Part shown: positions 10,839-20,640 of the stretch, one piece after another | How positions within the stretch are numbered: position 1 is the first letter of the stretch | How the letters are laid out: each line of letters opens with the position of its first letter | Notes under the pieces: model-generated | The model's database searches: none | What the model saw: the letters and a program-made list of their open reading frames with translations, nothing else | What the model was told of the DNA's origin: nothing | Program-made: the position numbers and the translations under genes | Source: Palaemon carinicauda | Taxonomy: Eukaryota > Arthropoda > Malacostraca > Decapoda > Palaemonidae | Direction: 5' to 3' | Assembly: GCF_036898095.1 (NCBI RefSeq) | Contig: NC_090728.1 | Span: forward strand, 84,092,219-84,156,218 | DNA: 64,000 bases

Positions 10839-10995
10839 CCCGGTGATTATATAAGCTGCAGCTCTGCTGCCCGACAGAAAAACTCTACGTTCAAAATACG
10901 CCAGCGATGGCTATGCAGGTAGGGGGTGTTCATCAACAGCGCCATCTGTCGAGCAGGTACTCAGTACTCAAAGTAAATACAGAACTCAATTTTCT
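10839..10995 (+). repeat. DIRS B inverted terminal repeat (3' side)
   Basis: Begins CCGGTGATTATATAAGCTGC and is the reverse complement of about 16246-16405 with only a few differences. Confidence 0.9.
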
Positions 10996-11045
10996 CCTCG
11001 GTCCACTGGGTCTCTATTGGGGAGGAAGGGAGGGTCCTTTAATAT

Positions 11046-11135
11046 ATAATCACCGGGTAAGTATATTCAAAAATTTATTTTACTAATAAAAATAACATTT
11101 TTCAATATTAAACTTAGCCGGAGATTATATAAGCT
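11046..11135 (-). repeat. DIRS B internal complementary region
   Basis: First half (to about 11096) is the reverse complement of 10799-10852. Second half (CATTTTTCAATATTAAACTT and onwards) is the reverse complement of 16388-16425. The two element ends are thus stored side by side, as in DIRS1. Confidence 0.88.
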
Positions 11136-11544
11136 GATTCACACCCAGGGGGGTGGGTAGAGACCAGCATTACTTGTTTACATTATTATGAGCTAAGTAT
11201 TTTGTATTTCATTTTAGCAGTTATTCAAAATAACAAACATAAAATAAATAAGTACCTGGTAAGGAAGTCGACTTGAACAATTACTCTGCCTTATTTAAGT
11301 ACGTCTTCCTTACTGAGCCTCGCGATCCTCTTAGGATGCTGAGCGACTCCTAGGAGCTGAAGTATAAAGGGTTGCAACCCATACTAAAGGACCTCATCAA
11401 AACCTCTAATCTAGGCGCTTCTCAAGAAAAGAATTTGACCACCCGCCAAATCAACCAGGATGCGAAAGGCTTCTTAGCCTTCCGGACAACCCAAAAAACA
11501 ACAATAAAAAACATTTCAAGAGAAAGATTAAAAAGGTTATGGAA

Positions 11545-13008
11545 TTAGGGGAATGTAGTGGTTGAGCCCTCACCCACTACTGCACTCGCTGCTACGAATG
11601 GTCCCAGGGTGTAGCAGTTCTCGTAAAGAGACTGGACATCTTTAAGATAAAAAGACGCGAACACTGACTTGCTTCTCCAATAGGTTGCGTCCATTATACT
11701 CTGCAGAGATCTATTTTGTTTGAAGGCCACTGAAGTTGCAACAGCTCTAACTTCATGTGTCCTTACCTTCAGCAAAGCATGGTCTTCCTCATTCAGATGG
11801 GAATGAGCTTCTCGTATCAACAGTCTGATATAATAGGAAACTGCATTCTTTGACATAGGTAAAGAAGGTTTCTTAATAGCACACCATAAAGCTTCTGACT
11901 GTCCACGTAAAGGTTTAGTTCGTTTTAAATAGAACTTAAGAGCTCTAACAGGGCATAAGACTCTTTCTAGTTCATTTCCAACCAAATTTGAAAGGCTTGG
12001 AATATCGAACGATTTCGGCCAAGGACGAGAAGGTAGTTCGTTTTTGGCTAGAAAACCAAGCTGTAAAGAACATGTAGCCGTTTCAGATGAAAATCCGATG
12101 TTCTTGCTGAAGGCGTGTATCTCACTGACTCTTTTAGCTGTTGCTAGGCAAACGAGGAAAAGAGTCTTTAAAGTGAGATCTTTAAAGGAGGCTGATTGTA
12201 GTGGCTTGAACCTTTCTGACATAAGGAATCTTAGTACCACGTCTAAATTCCAACCCGGTGTAGCCAAACGACGCTCCTTCGAGGTCTCAAAAGACTTAAG
12301 AAGGTCCTGTAGATCTTTGTTGTTAGAAAGATCTAAGCCTCTGTGACGGAAGACTGTTGCCAACATGCTTCTGTAACCTTTGATCGTGGGAGCTGAAAGA
12401 GATCTTTGCTTCCTCAGGTATAATAGGAAGTCAGCTATTTGGGTTACAGAGGTACTGGTTGAGGATACTGATACCGACTTGCACCAGTTTCGGAAGACTT
12501 CCCACTTCGACTGGTAGACTCTAAGAGTGGATGTCCTCCTTGCTCTAGCAATCGCCCTGGCTGCCTCCTTCGAAAAGCCTCTAGCTCTCGAGAGTCTTTC
12601 GATAGTCTGAAGGCAGTCAGACGAAGAGCGTGGAGGTCTGGGTGTACCTTCTTTACATGTGGCTGACGTAGAAGGTCCACTCTTAGAGGAAGAGTCCTGG
12701 GCACGTCCACCAGCCATTGCAGTACCTCGGTGAACCATTCTCTCGCGGGCCAGAGGGGAGCAACCAACGTCAACCTTGTCCCTTCGTGAGAGGCGAACTT
12801 CTGCAGTACCTTGTTGACAATCTTGAACGGGGGGAATGCATAAAGGTCTAGATGGGACCAATCCAGCAGAAAGGCATCTATATGAACTGCTGCTGGGTCC
12901 GGGATCGGTGAGCAATATATTGGGAGCCTCTTGGTCCTTGAAGTTGCGAAGAGATCTATGGTAGGTTGGCCCCATAGTCTCTTGCACACATCCTTGTGAA
13001 GGGTCCAT
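11545..13008 (-). CDS. Tyrosine recombinase of DIRS B
   Basis: 487-codon frame encoding the integrase-like tyrosine recombinase that inserts the circular DNA copy. The conserved protein begins around residue 138 (TIERLSRARGFSKEAARA), so the first ~140 codons, which overlap the RT frame, may not be native. The SAM-like core-binding domain spans about 145-245. Catalytic residues are visible: Arg293 in TAKRVSEIH, His418 and Arg421 in RTHEVRA, Trp445 at the H/W position, and Tyr454 in FASFYLKDV. LGFLAKNELP and LCPVRALKFYL are the family blocks also left in DIRS A. The frame is intact. Overlap with the upstream RT ORF is usual in DIRS elements. Confidence 0.9.
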   Translation of the reverse strand: MDPSQGCVQETMGPTYHRSLRNFKDQEAPNILLTDPGPSSSSYRCLSAGLVPSRPLCIPPVQDCQQGTAEVRLSRRDKVDVGCSPLARERMVHRGTAMAGGRAQDSSSKSGPSTSATCKEGTPRPPRSSSDCLQTIERLSRARGFSKEAARAIARARRTSTLRVYQSKWEVFRNWCKSVSVSSTSTSVTQIADFLLYLRKQRSLSAPTIKGYRSMLATVFRHRGLDLSNNKDLQDLLKSFETSKERRLATPGWNLDVVLRFLMSERFKPLQSASFKDLTLKTLFLVCLATAKRVSEIHAFSKNIGFSSETATCSLQLGFLAKNELPSRPWPKSFDIPSLSNLVGNELERVLCPVRALKFYLKRTKPLRGQSEALWCAIKKPSLPMSKNAVSYYIRLLIREAHSHLNEEDHALLKVRTHEVRAVATSVAFKQNRSLQSIMDATYWRSKSVFASFYLKDVQSLYENCYTLGPFVAASAVVGEGSTTTFP

Positions 13009-14672
13009 TCTGTTGGGATGATTTGACCCTTCCGACTAAGGCAATCCGCCATGACATTCATATTGCCTTGAATGAGTCTCGTTACTAGAGAGAGGTTTAG
13101 ATCTCTTGACCAGGTGAGGAGGTCCCTTGCGGTCTCGTACAACGTCATAGAATGGGTCCCTCCTTGCTTGGAGATGTACGCCAAGGCCGTGGTGTTGTCT
13201 GAGTTCACCTCCACCACCTTGCCTTGAAGGAGGGACTTGAAGCTTTTCAAGGCCAGATGAACTGCCAGTAGCTCCTTGCAGTTGATGTGTAACGCTCTTC
13301 GATTCGAGTTCCACGTTCCCGAGCATTCCCGACTGTCTAGTGTCGCACCCCAGCCCGTGTCCGATGCGTCCGAGAAGAGACTGTGGTTGGGAGTCTGAAC
13401 AGTCAGGGGCAGACCCTCTCTGAGGTTGATACTGTCCTTCCACCAAGTCAGTGTTGACTTCATCTTCTCGGAAATGGGGATCGAGATCGCTTCTAGCGTC
13501 TTGTCCTTTTCCCAGTAAACAGCTAGATGAAATTGCAGGGGACGGAGGTGTAGTCTCCCTAATGAAACGAACTGTTCCAGGGATGATAGCGTCCCTATCA
13601 GACTCATCCACTGTCTGACTGAACAACGTTTCTTCTTTAGCATGTTCTGGATGCATACCTGGGCTTGACTTGTTCTGGGGGCCGACGGAAAAGCCCGAAA
13701 AGCTTGACTGTGAATCTCCATCCCTAAGTAAACTATAGTTTGGGATGGGACCAGTTGGGACTTTTCCATATTGACCAGGAGACCCAATTCCGTGATCAGA
13801 TCTAGAGTCCACTTTAGATTCTCCAGACAGCGACGACTGGAAGACACTCTTAGAAGCCAGTCGTCCAAATAGAGGGAGGCTCTGATATCTGCTAAATGCA
13901 GGAATTTGGCAATATTCCTCATCAGCCTCATAAAAACAAGAGGAGCCGTGCTTAGGCCAAAGCACAGGGGTTGAAATTGGTAGACAACCTTGCCGTAAAC
14001 GAATCTCAGCAAAGGTTGGGATTCTGGGTGGATGGGGACGTGAAAGTATGCGTCCCTTAGGTCTAAAGAGACCATCCAGTCTTCCTTTCTGACCGCTGCT
14101 AGAACTGACTTTGTGGTCTCCATGGCGAACGTCTGCTTTGTGACAAAGACATTCAGCGCACTGGCGTCTAGCACCGGTCTCCATCCTCCTGTCTTCTTTA
14201 CCACTAAGAAGAGACGGTTGTAGAAGCCCGGGGATTGATGGTCCCGGACTTTGACTACCACTCCCTTTTGTAGCAAGAGAGACACCTCCTGCTTCAAGGC
14301 TATCCTCTTGTCTTCCTCTTTGTACCTGGGAGAGAGATCGATGGGAGACGTTGCTAGAGGGGGTTTGCGGACAAATGGGATCTTGTACCCCTCTCTTAGC
14401 AACTTCACAGATTGTGCATCTGCGCCCCTTTTCTCCCAGAAGTTCTTGAGTCTGGCTCCCACTGCTGTCTGAAGAGGGTGGCAGTCAGACTCTGCCTTTA
14501 AAGGACTTGGTACCTTTCTTCTTTCCGCGTCCCCTTTCGGCACGAGCACCTCCTCTGCTGGAGGCTCTGCCACGAAAGGGCGGAATGAATCTGGACGCTG
14601 GAGTGTCCATCCTGGGTCTAGATACGGTAGGCAAAGGGGTGGCTTTGCGGGCAGAGGACGCAACCAGGTCAT
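12444..14672 (-). CDS. DIRS B reverse transcriptase / RNase H polyprotein
   Basis: 742-codon open frame. RT domain at about residues 120-345: RLFLVVKKTGGWRPVLD, SLDLRDAYFHVPI (first catalytic Asp), QPLCFGLSTAPLVF and the YLDDW catalytic box near residue 268, followed by the thumb block VYLGMEI. RNase H at about 430-550: LFSDASDTGWGA, CKELLAVHLAL, VNSDNTTALAYI and NVMADCLSR give the D-E-D-D set. After it comes the DIRS-typical extension TIDLFATSRTKRLP ... YAFPPFKI ... LVAPLWPAREWF. The start overlaps the end of gag by ~190 bp in another frame, and the end overlaps the recombinase. No internal stop. Function: copies the element RNA to DNA in the cytoplasm or nucleus. Confidence 0.93.
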   Translation of the reverse strand: MTWLRPLPAKPPLCLPYLDPGWTLQRPDSFRPFVAEPPAEEVLVPKGDAERRKVPSPLKAESDCHPLQTAVGARLKNFWEKRGADAQSVKLLREGYKIPFVRKPPLATSPIDLSPRYKEEDKRIALKQEVSLLLQKGVVVKVRDHQSPGFYNRLFLVVKKTGGWRPVLDASALNVFVTKQTFAMETTKSVLAAVRKEDWMVSLDLRDAYFHVPIHPESQPLLRFVYGKVVYQFQPLCFGLSTAPLVFMRLMRNIAKFLHLADIRASLYLDDWLLRVSSSRRCLENLKWTLDLITELGLLVNMEKSQLVPSQTIVYLGMEIHSQAFRAFPSAPRTSQAQVCIQNMLKKKRCSVRQWMSLIGTLSSLEQFVSLGRLHLRPLQFHLAVYWEKDKTLEAISIPISEKMKSTLTWWKDSINLREGLPLTVQTPNHSLFSDASDTGWGATLDSRECSGTWNSNRRALHINCKELLAVHLALKSFKSLLQGKVVEVNSDNTTALAYISKQGGTHSMTLYETARDLLTWSRDLNLSLVTRLIQGNMNVMADCLSRKGQIIPTEWTLHKDVCKRLWGQPTIDLFATSRTKRLPIYCSPIPDPAAVHIDAFLLDWSHLDLYAFPPFKIVNKVLQKFASHEGTRLTLVAPLWPAREWFTEVLQWLVDVPRTLPLRVDLLRQPHVKKVHPDLHALRLTAFRLSKDSRELEAFRRRQPGRLLEQGGHPLLESTSRSGKSSETGASRYQYPQPVPL

Positions 14673-16042
14673 GGGTGTCCTTCTGAATCAAGGAGGTAGC
14701 AATCTCCTTTATCAATTCCTCTGGGAAGAGGCACTTTGAGAGGGGAGCAAAAAGAAGTTCCGATCTCTGACACTGTGTTACTCCAGCTGACAGGAACGAG
14801 CAAAGGTTTTCCCGTTTCTTGAGGACCCCGGAAACGAACGAAGCCGCAAGCTCACTGGATCCGTCACGTATGGCCTTGTCCATGCAGGACATAATGAGCA
14901 TGGAAGTTTCCTTGTCAGAAGGGGAGGTCTTCCTGCTCAACGCTCCCAAACACCAATCCAAAAAGTTAAAAACCTCGAAGGCTCTGAACACTCCTTTTAA
15001 CAGATGGTCTAAGTCTGAAGGAGACCAACAAATCTTAGAGCGTCTCATGGCTAGCCTGCGGGGAGAGTCTACTAGACTTGAGAAGTCGCCCTGGGCAGAG
15101 GCAGGAACTCCCAAGCCGAGAACTTCTCCCGTGGCATACCAGACGCTCGATCTGGAAGAGTGTCTCGCAGGAGGAAACGTGAATGCTGTCTTCCCAAGGT
15201 GCTTTTTGGACTGCATCCATTCTCCCAACACCCGTAAAGCTCTCTTAGAAGAGCGGGCGAGGACGAGCTTCGTAAAGGCAGGTGCGGATGACTGCGTGCC
15301 TAAAGCGAACTCAGATGGAGGCGAGCGTGGGGCCGCAGAAATAAACTGATCAGGATACATCTCCCTGAACAATGCAAGAACTTTCCTAAAGTCCAAGGAG
15401 GGTTGCGTGGTCTTGGGTTCGTCGATGTCCGTATGCGGGTTGTCAATGTGTGCAGCGTCGTCATCATCAGAGAGTCCATCATCTGAAAACTGAGGAGGAA
15501 GCGGCAAAGGAGTAGGAATCGGCTGGTCAGCTGAGTCCGACAGCACGGGTGCATGAGTGACTGGACCGGACGCAACGTCATGGAACTGTTGCCCAGTCTG
15601 TGAACTGGCAACAACCATAGCAGCGCGGGGGTGCAAAGCGTCTACTCCTGACTGTCTAGTCTGCTGTGCTCTCTCACCCAGAGCCTGGATGGCACGCATC
15701 ATATCTGCCAACGAAGGTTGTTAAGTGCTAGAAGGGGGATCAGGAGCAACCACTACAGGGGAAAGGAATAGGTTGTGGGGCATGAGGAGAGGAAATATCA
15801 ACGGAGCGAGATGAACTTCTCCTGACTCTATCTCTCTCTAGCCTACGTGTGTATTTCTGGAATTCGATGAAATCGAATTCCGAAAGCCCAACGCATTTCT
15901 CACATCGATCTTCCAATTGACAGGCCTTATCCCGACAATTGGAACAAACGGTGTGAGGATCGATAGAGGCCTTCGGAAGACGCCTTGAACAGTCCCTGGC
16001 ATTACATTTCCTAAACTTAGGGACTTGAGAAGGGTCAGCCAT
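14485..16042 (-). pseudogene. DIRS B gag-like ORF, frameshifted
   Basis: Two frames together make the first ORF. 16042-15740 encodes a Cys-rich N-terminus (MADPSQVPKFRKCNARDC ... CSNCRDKACQLEDRCEKC, a likely zinc-binding unit) followed by an Arg/Ser stretch. 15711-14485 encodes the rest, ending in an RG-rich basic tail (FIPPFRGRASSRGG...KKKGTKSFKGRV) suited to RNA binding. Between them a one-base shift near 15765 and a TAA at about 15722 break continuity: the second frame can be read upstream as VVVAPDPPSST*QPSLADMM. Its place, first in the element and overlapping RT, identifies it as gag. Confidence 0.75.
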
Positions 16043-16245
16043 TTTGAAATAGTCAAAGGGGAATTCAAAATCTATCCAAAGTCGTCAACAAATAATCCAA
16101 ATTCAATAAAAGATTGCAAGGAAGTATTGAAGATAACGTCTGCAAAGCGAAAGCTCAAAACTAGAAATGTGTACTTCACCAAATATGTGAAAACCAATCC
16201 AGTAAGCAACAGCGAATTTAGTAGGTCTTGCCGGTGGCACGATAG

Positions 16246-16405
16246 AGAGAAAATTGAGTTCTGTGTTTACTTTGAGTACTGAGTACCTGCTCGACAGATG
16301 GCGCTGTTGATGAACACCCCCTACCTGCATAGCGATCGCTGGCGTATTTTGAACGTAGAGTTTTTCTGTCGGGCAGCAGAGCTGCAGCTTATATAATCAC
16401 CGGCT
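16246..16405 (-). repeat. DIRS B inverted terminal repeat (5' side)
   Basis: Reverse complement of 10839-10995. Lies upstream of gag on the coding strand and is expected to hold the element promoter. Confidence 0.9.
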
Positions 16406-16425
16406 AAGTTTAATATTGAAAAATC

Positions 16426-17569
16426 TATTGTCCACCACTAAGAAATATGAATCATTAGAATGTTATAGTTTCTAGGCCTGTATTTCCATATCTTCTTTAC
16501 AAAAAAATCTCTAGATATGAAATGTTACTTAGAAGAAATATATATTGGATATTCAGTTTTCATAAAATCTATTTTAAAGTTACTTTCACATAATTAGGCA
16601 TTGAAACCAGTTAAGTATTATTCGGTATTTATGAGGAATTGCATCCATAGGCATTGAAACGTTTATTATTATTTTTTTTTAGAAATTATTTATGTGTTGT
16701 AAATGATACAAAGACTTTATTGAACTAATCTCTTTAAATTTCCTCATGATTAATATAATAATAAAGAAACTGTAATCACGATATTGCTAAAATGTTTATA
16801 ATTTTTAGAATTATTTACATAATTATTTTCGTTCTTCATATTTATCACAATTCAAAGGAAGTGGTAGTTTGAAAACCTCCGGTTGTGACAATATCAGATA
16901 TTATGACAAAAATAATTTTCTATGGTATAACATTGGACAATATTGTCTAACTTTGTTTACCTCTGATGGAACTATATCTACAGAGTGCGACATTAATATT
17001 TAATTCAAGATGTTATGTGCGTTATATTGCGACAACAAGTGTTGGCTTTAATACCTCAAGAAGAAGAAGTAACGGTACTCGTGATTCTATGTAGAAATTG
17101 TATACATTTTTGATCGTGGTGATTTTACCACCTATAATAGAACGTGTTTACTAGTATGAGGATGAAGTACAGTCATAGTACTAGCTACCACTACATCCAC
17201 AATCATGTTTAATGATAAGTTGTATAGACGGAGTAGCAATAGGTTCGCCGTGTGGGCAAACCTTTATGTTATTGTACTGTCCATATGTAGACAATTTTAC
17301 TCTTCAAAAATTAAGGCCATGTAAACCAGTTTTTAGATTAACTAAATTCGAAGCATCTTAATATAAAGTTACCATAAGAAAGCGAACACGATGATACTTT
17401 GCCTTTTCTCAATATTTTGGTCTCTCGGAAACGTAATACCTTTGAAACCTCAGGATTTCGGGAAAATAATCTTTCACAGGACTACTCTCTCCCTTTTTAA
17501 GTTCGGAACCAAAAATCTACAAAATTAATTCAATAAAAACGTTGTTATATAGATGTTACCATTATATTA
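16426..17569. other. Non-coding stretch with a LINE-tail remnant
   Basis: AT-rich and without frames. The only recognisable item is 17032-17070, which matches the 3' tail of the array elements (ACAAGTGTTGGCTTTAATAC followed by an AAG run, as at 37500-37535), so it is a remnant of another retroelement end. Confidence 0.6.
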
Positions 17570-17860
17570 TTATTACGCTACAACCCTAGTTGGAAAAGCA
17601 GAATGCTATAAGCCTAAGGCTCTAACAAGGAAAATAGTCCAGTGAGGAAAGGGAATAAGGAAACCACAAGAAAAGTAATTAACAATTAAAATAAACTGTT
17701 AAATAATTAGCAAAACAAGAGGAAGAGAAATTAGATAAGATAGTGTGCCCGAGTGTACCCTCAAGCAAGAGAACTCTAACCCAAGACAGTGGAAGACCAT
17801 GGTACAAAGGCTATGGCACTACCCAAGACTAGAGAACAAGAGTTTGATTTTGGAGTGTTA
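17570..17860 (-). mobile_element. 3'-terminal fragment of a decapod-type LINE
   Basis: Starts with an ATT-repeat end and CTACAACCCTAGTTGGAAAAG. I recognise this as the usual 3' end (seen on the minus strand) of the LINE whose coding tail lies at 29081-29497. No coding sequence remains here. Recognition is from memory, not a search. Confidence 0.5.
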
Positions 17861-18484
17861 CTAATTGAAGTCTTATAATCATAATCATTAGGGTGGTAGC
17901 CTAAATAATAATAATATTCAAAATGACAGTCTTACTCTACGTATAAAGTTAAAGTCGTAGAAGCTACAGTATTTGCCCATTTAAGATAATTTTTCCTTTT
18001 CCTATATATTAAATACCCAAAGAATTGACTACTATTAGTGCTAGAATATTTGTCTATTCTAATACAAATAAAAGTTCATTTTAGTAAAATTTCTCAGTCT
18101 TTCAAAACTATCGGTTGATAGATCGTAGACCGACGGCCTTTTCACCGAAGAAAATTCTATTAATTATTCGGATGCTAAATTTATAAATTGTGTCCAGATG
18201 AATCATATACTGCAGATGAATCGTAAAATATAAAGAAAATGAAGAAAAATATGATAGAAATAAGCGTGGAGGAAGAAAATGAGATATGGAGAAAATTGGG
18301 ATACTGTCGGTGAAGAGACCATTTTGGGGCACAGTGTAAAATCCGGACGTCGGACGTCGGATGCCGCCCGGGAGAATAGAAAACCGCTTGTATCACCGGT
18401 AAAGGTGCCATAATACACCACTTTTTTGACACTGGTAATTCTCACTGATACTTTGTTATTTCCTGAATAAATGTTCGAAAAATA

Positions 18485-18940
18485 TTGATTTATTTTCATT
18501 TTATTGAGAATAATCTCAATTCCCTTGAACAAGAATTTCTGGCTGAAATTTCTAATGTGCCATCCCCTGCATTGAATCTCCAGCCTGAGAAAGTCCAAAT
18601 AAAACCGATGACAATTTCCCCTGAACAATCAACCAAAGCTTCAGAATCAGTCAAACCACCTATATCAATTTTGAAAAAATCCAATAAAAAAAGTGTGCAA
18701 CTCAGGTTGAGCTTAAATAGGACTAAATCAGTGAGTACACAGTCATTTGATTCCACAGGGAAAAATGATATGCTAGGTGAAACTGGAGATATAAAATCTC
18801 CATCTATTGGTGTAAATATAGCTTCTGAAACCAATCCAGTAAATTGTAACAACTTTTTGGAACAGAAATTTTCAAAAGAATCCAGTGGCTGTGGCCATTA
18901 TACTGAATTTGCATTGATGGTCCTTTTTCAACATATTTGA
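18485..18940 (+). CDS. Unknown Ser/Thr/Lys-rich ORF inside the fold-back element
   Basis: 151 codons from an ATG in the left arm. The middle is polar and Lys/Ser/Pro-rich (PPISILKKSNKKSVQLRLS), like a disordered region. The last ~40 codons overlap the opposite-strand frame at 18804-19037 and may be meaningless. No recognised domain. It may be an exon of the parent transposon or chance. Confidence 0.25.
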   Translation: MIYFHFIENNLNSLEQEFLAEISNVPSPALNLQPEKVQIKPMTISPEQSTKASESVKPPISILKKSNKKSVQLRLSLNRTKSVSTQSFDSTGKNDMLGETGDIKSPSIGVNIASETNPVNCNNFLEQKFSKESSGCGHYTEFALMVLFQHI

Positions 18941-19037
18941 ACCCCCCTTCAGGACCCAACTTCCACTGATTGTCTTTATACACAGGGCATTTTATTGTGT
19001 CTTCCATGCTTGCAATGTGTGGGAATTGTCTTTTCAT
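18804..19037 (-). pseudogene. Possible Ulp1-like (C48) protease fragment in fold-back element
   Basis: 77-codon frame with QFPHIASMEDTI, then GPSMQIQYNGHSHWILLKIS. A His-Trp pair in the context x-Q-I-x-x-x-G-x-x-H-W-x is typical of the catalytic-His strand of Ulp1-like cysteine peptidases carried by several DNA transposons (family knowledge). The catalytic Asp and Cys parts are absent, so it would be a fragment. The match is short and has not been tested by search. Confidence 0.35.
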
Positions 19038-19735
19038 GATAGACGTCCGGCTTTTATCCTAACAGGGTAAAATAGCGGGCAGTAAAATAGTGTAATGTTG
19101 ACGTCCGATTGAGATTATTCTCAATAACATGAAAATAAACCAATATTTTTCGAACATTTATTCAGAAAATAACAGAAAGTATCAGTGAACATTACCAGTC
19201 ACAAAAAAGAGGTGTATTATGGCGTCTTTCTCGGTGATACAAGCGATTTTCTATTCTCCCGGACGGCATCCGACGTCCGATGTCCGGATTTTTGTCAGTG
19301 ATCTCAACGCATTCTCTACTTAAGGTTGGTAATGGGTTAGGACTTGGTGAATGTGATTGTACAAAAGGCAATAAGACCAAGTGAAGAAGCTTCTATACCA
19401 CTTAATAACATAAAACAAAGGACGGAAATCTGTGGAAGTCTGACTGTGAAGCAAATGACAGGTGGTCCTATAGACGAGGATTTTTTTTTCTTTTTCATAT
19501 AAAACTTGAACCAGAAATCATGTTATTTGCTTGGAAGGAAAATTGGTGGGGCACAATTCAAGTTCATAAAAGGGAGAACTCGTAACCTATATAGAGAATA
19601 GGGATATCACCAAACAGTCTAATATTACCCCTAAGTGAAAGATATTGGCAAGTTTCAGTATAGAAAACTGATAATCAATATGTTCGCTTATTCTAGTTTA
19701 TTGAAATAAAGGGTATGAAAAGACACTTCAAGACA

Positions 19736-19740
<5 letters not shown>

Positions 19741-19825
<85 letters not shown>
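19741..19825. repeat. (GA)n microsatellite
   Basis: About 85 bp of uninterrupted GA. The frames through it (ERER/SLSL) are artefacts. Confidence 0.97.
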
Positions 19826-19828
<3 letters not shown>

Positions 19829-20324
19829 GCCATTGACTTTCGGATGTATCTACGACCTGTTAAGAACACAAGACTGGCGACACAGGGAACTTCTTTCATA
19901 CCTCATTTCTCTACAAATTTACGTAACTTATTTCAACACCACAAGAGAGTAAATATTAACATCATTCTACGAAACGAGAATGATGACAAAGTTCATATTA
20001 CACTTTATTTGAATTACAAAAGTTTAAAATACGCAATTTTCTTTTCAGCGTGAACACTTGCAAAGCAAATCCGTAAAAATTTGGAGCCATTCATAAATCA
20101 AGATCTTGAAAAGCGACTGCACAGCTTGCACCAGATGACTATGGTTCGTCTCAAGTCTTAAAGATTAAAGCACCATTAAGACTTCATCTTAACCAACAGA
20201 TTTTTAACGAATACAAAAACATTGTTGACCTCAAGTTTTTATAGTTTCCTTTGACAAATGATCTTATAAAATTAGATAAGTCAACATACTCCCCACCCAG
20301 GTAACATACACAAATCTCTCACTC

Positions 20325-20640
20325 GAATCCTAGGGGGGATTTGCCACAAAATTCTGGGTTATTTATTACAAAATCCTGGTGAATCCTGGCGATTTACCAC
20401 AAAATCATGAAGGATTTATCCCCAAATCCCGTAGGTGGATTGACCCCCAAAAGCCTGTGGGAAGATTTGCACAAAATTTCTTGGGAATATATCCCTAAAT
20501 CTGGTAGGAGTTAACCACAAATCCTGGGGGGATTTAACCATATTCTGTGAGAATTTAAGTCTGAATCTTTAGGATTTAAATCCGAATCCTTGGGGGAGGG
20601 GATTTAACGATTCCTGGAAGACTTAACCCCGAATCATACC
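20325..20640. repeat. Degenerate ~30-bp minisatellite
   Basis: About ten diverged units around the words GGGGATTTAACCACAAATCC / AATCCTGG, each ~26-33 bp. It runs directly into the hexanucleotide array. Confidence 0.7.

Larger units (their letters stand above)
10799..16425 (-). mobile_element. DIRS-like retroelement B, nearly complete
   Basis: Full DIRS architecture, genes on the minus strand: terminal repeat (about 16246-16405), gag (16042-14485), RT/RNase H (14672-12444), tyrosine recombinase (13008-11545), internal complementary region (11046-11135), terminal repeat (10839-10995). The two terminal repeats are inverted and nearly identical over ~160 bp. The internal complementary region is complementary first to the extreme left end, then directly to the extreme right end, fixing the borders at about 10799 and 16425. 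I see no separate methyltransferase domain. RT and recombinase are open, but gag has a frameshift and a stop, so this copy could at best be mobilised in trans. Confidence 0.92.
18337..19292. mobile_element. Fold-back DNA element with ~195-bp inverted arms
   Basis: Left arm 18337-18530 and right arm about 19100-19292 are reverse complements, with outer ends AAAATCCGGACGTCGGA / TCCGACGTCCGATGTCCGG and a shared GAATAAATGTTCGAAAAATATTG block. The core (18530-19050) holds two oppositely oriented reading frames. A shorter derivative lacking most of the core lies at 60397-60712. Long arms and a small core fit a non-autonomous TIR transposon. Superfamily not determined. Confidence 0.7.

Noticed and set aside
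13036..14184. A 382-codon minus-strand frame inside the DIRS RT region
   Set aside because: Shadow frame of the RT/RNase H ORF, which carries all recognised motifs in another frame.
19693..20053. Frames encoding poly(Ser-Leu) or poly(Glu-Arg), also at 25030-25523, 28157-28348 and 28555-28776
   Set aside because: Translation of (GA)n/(CT)n microsatellites.
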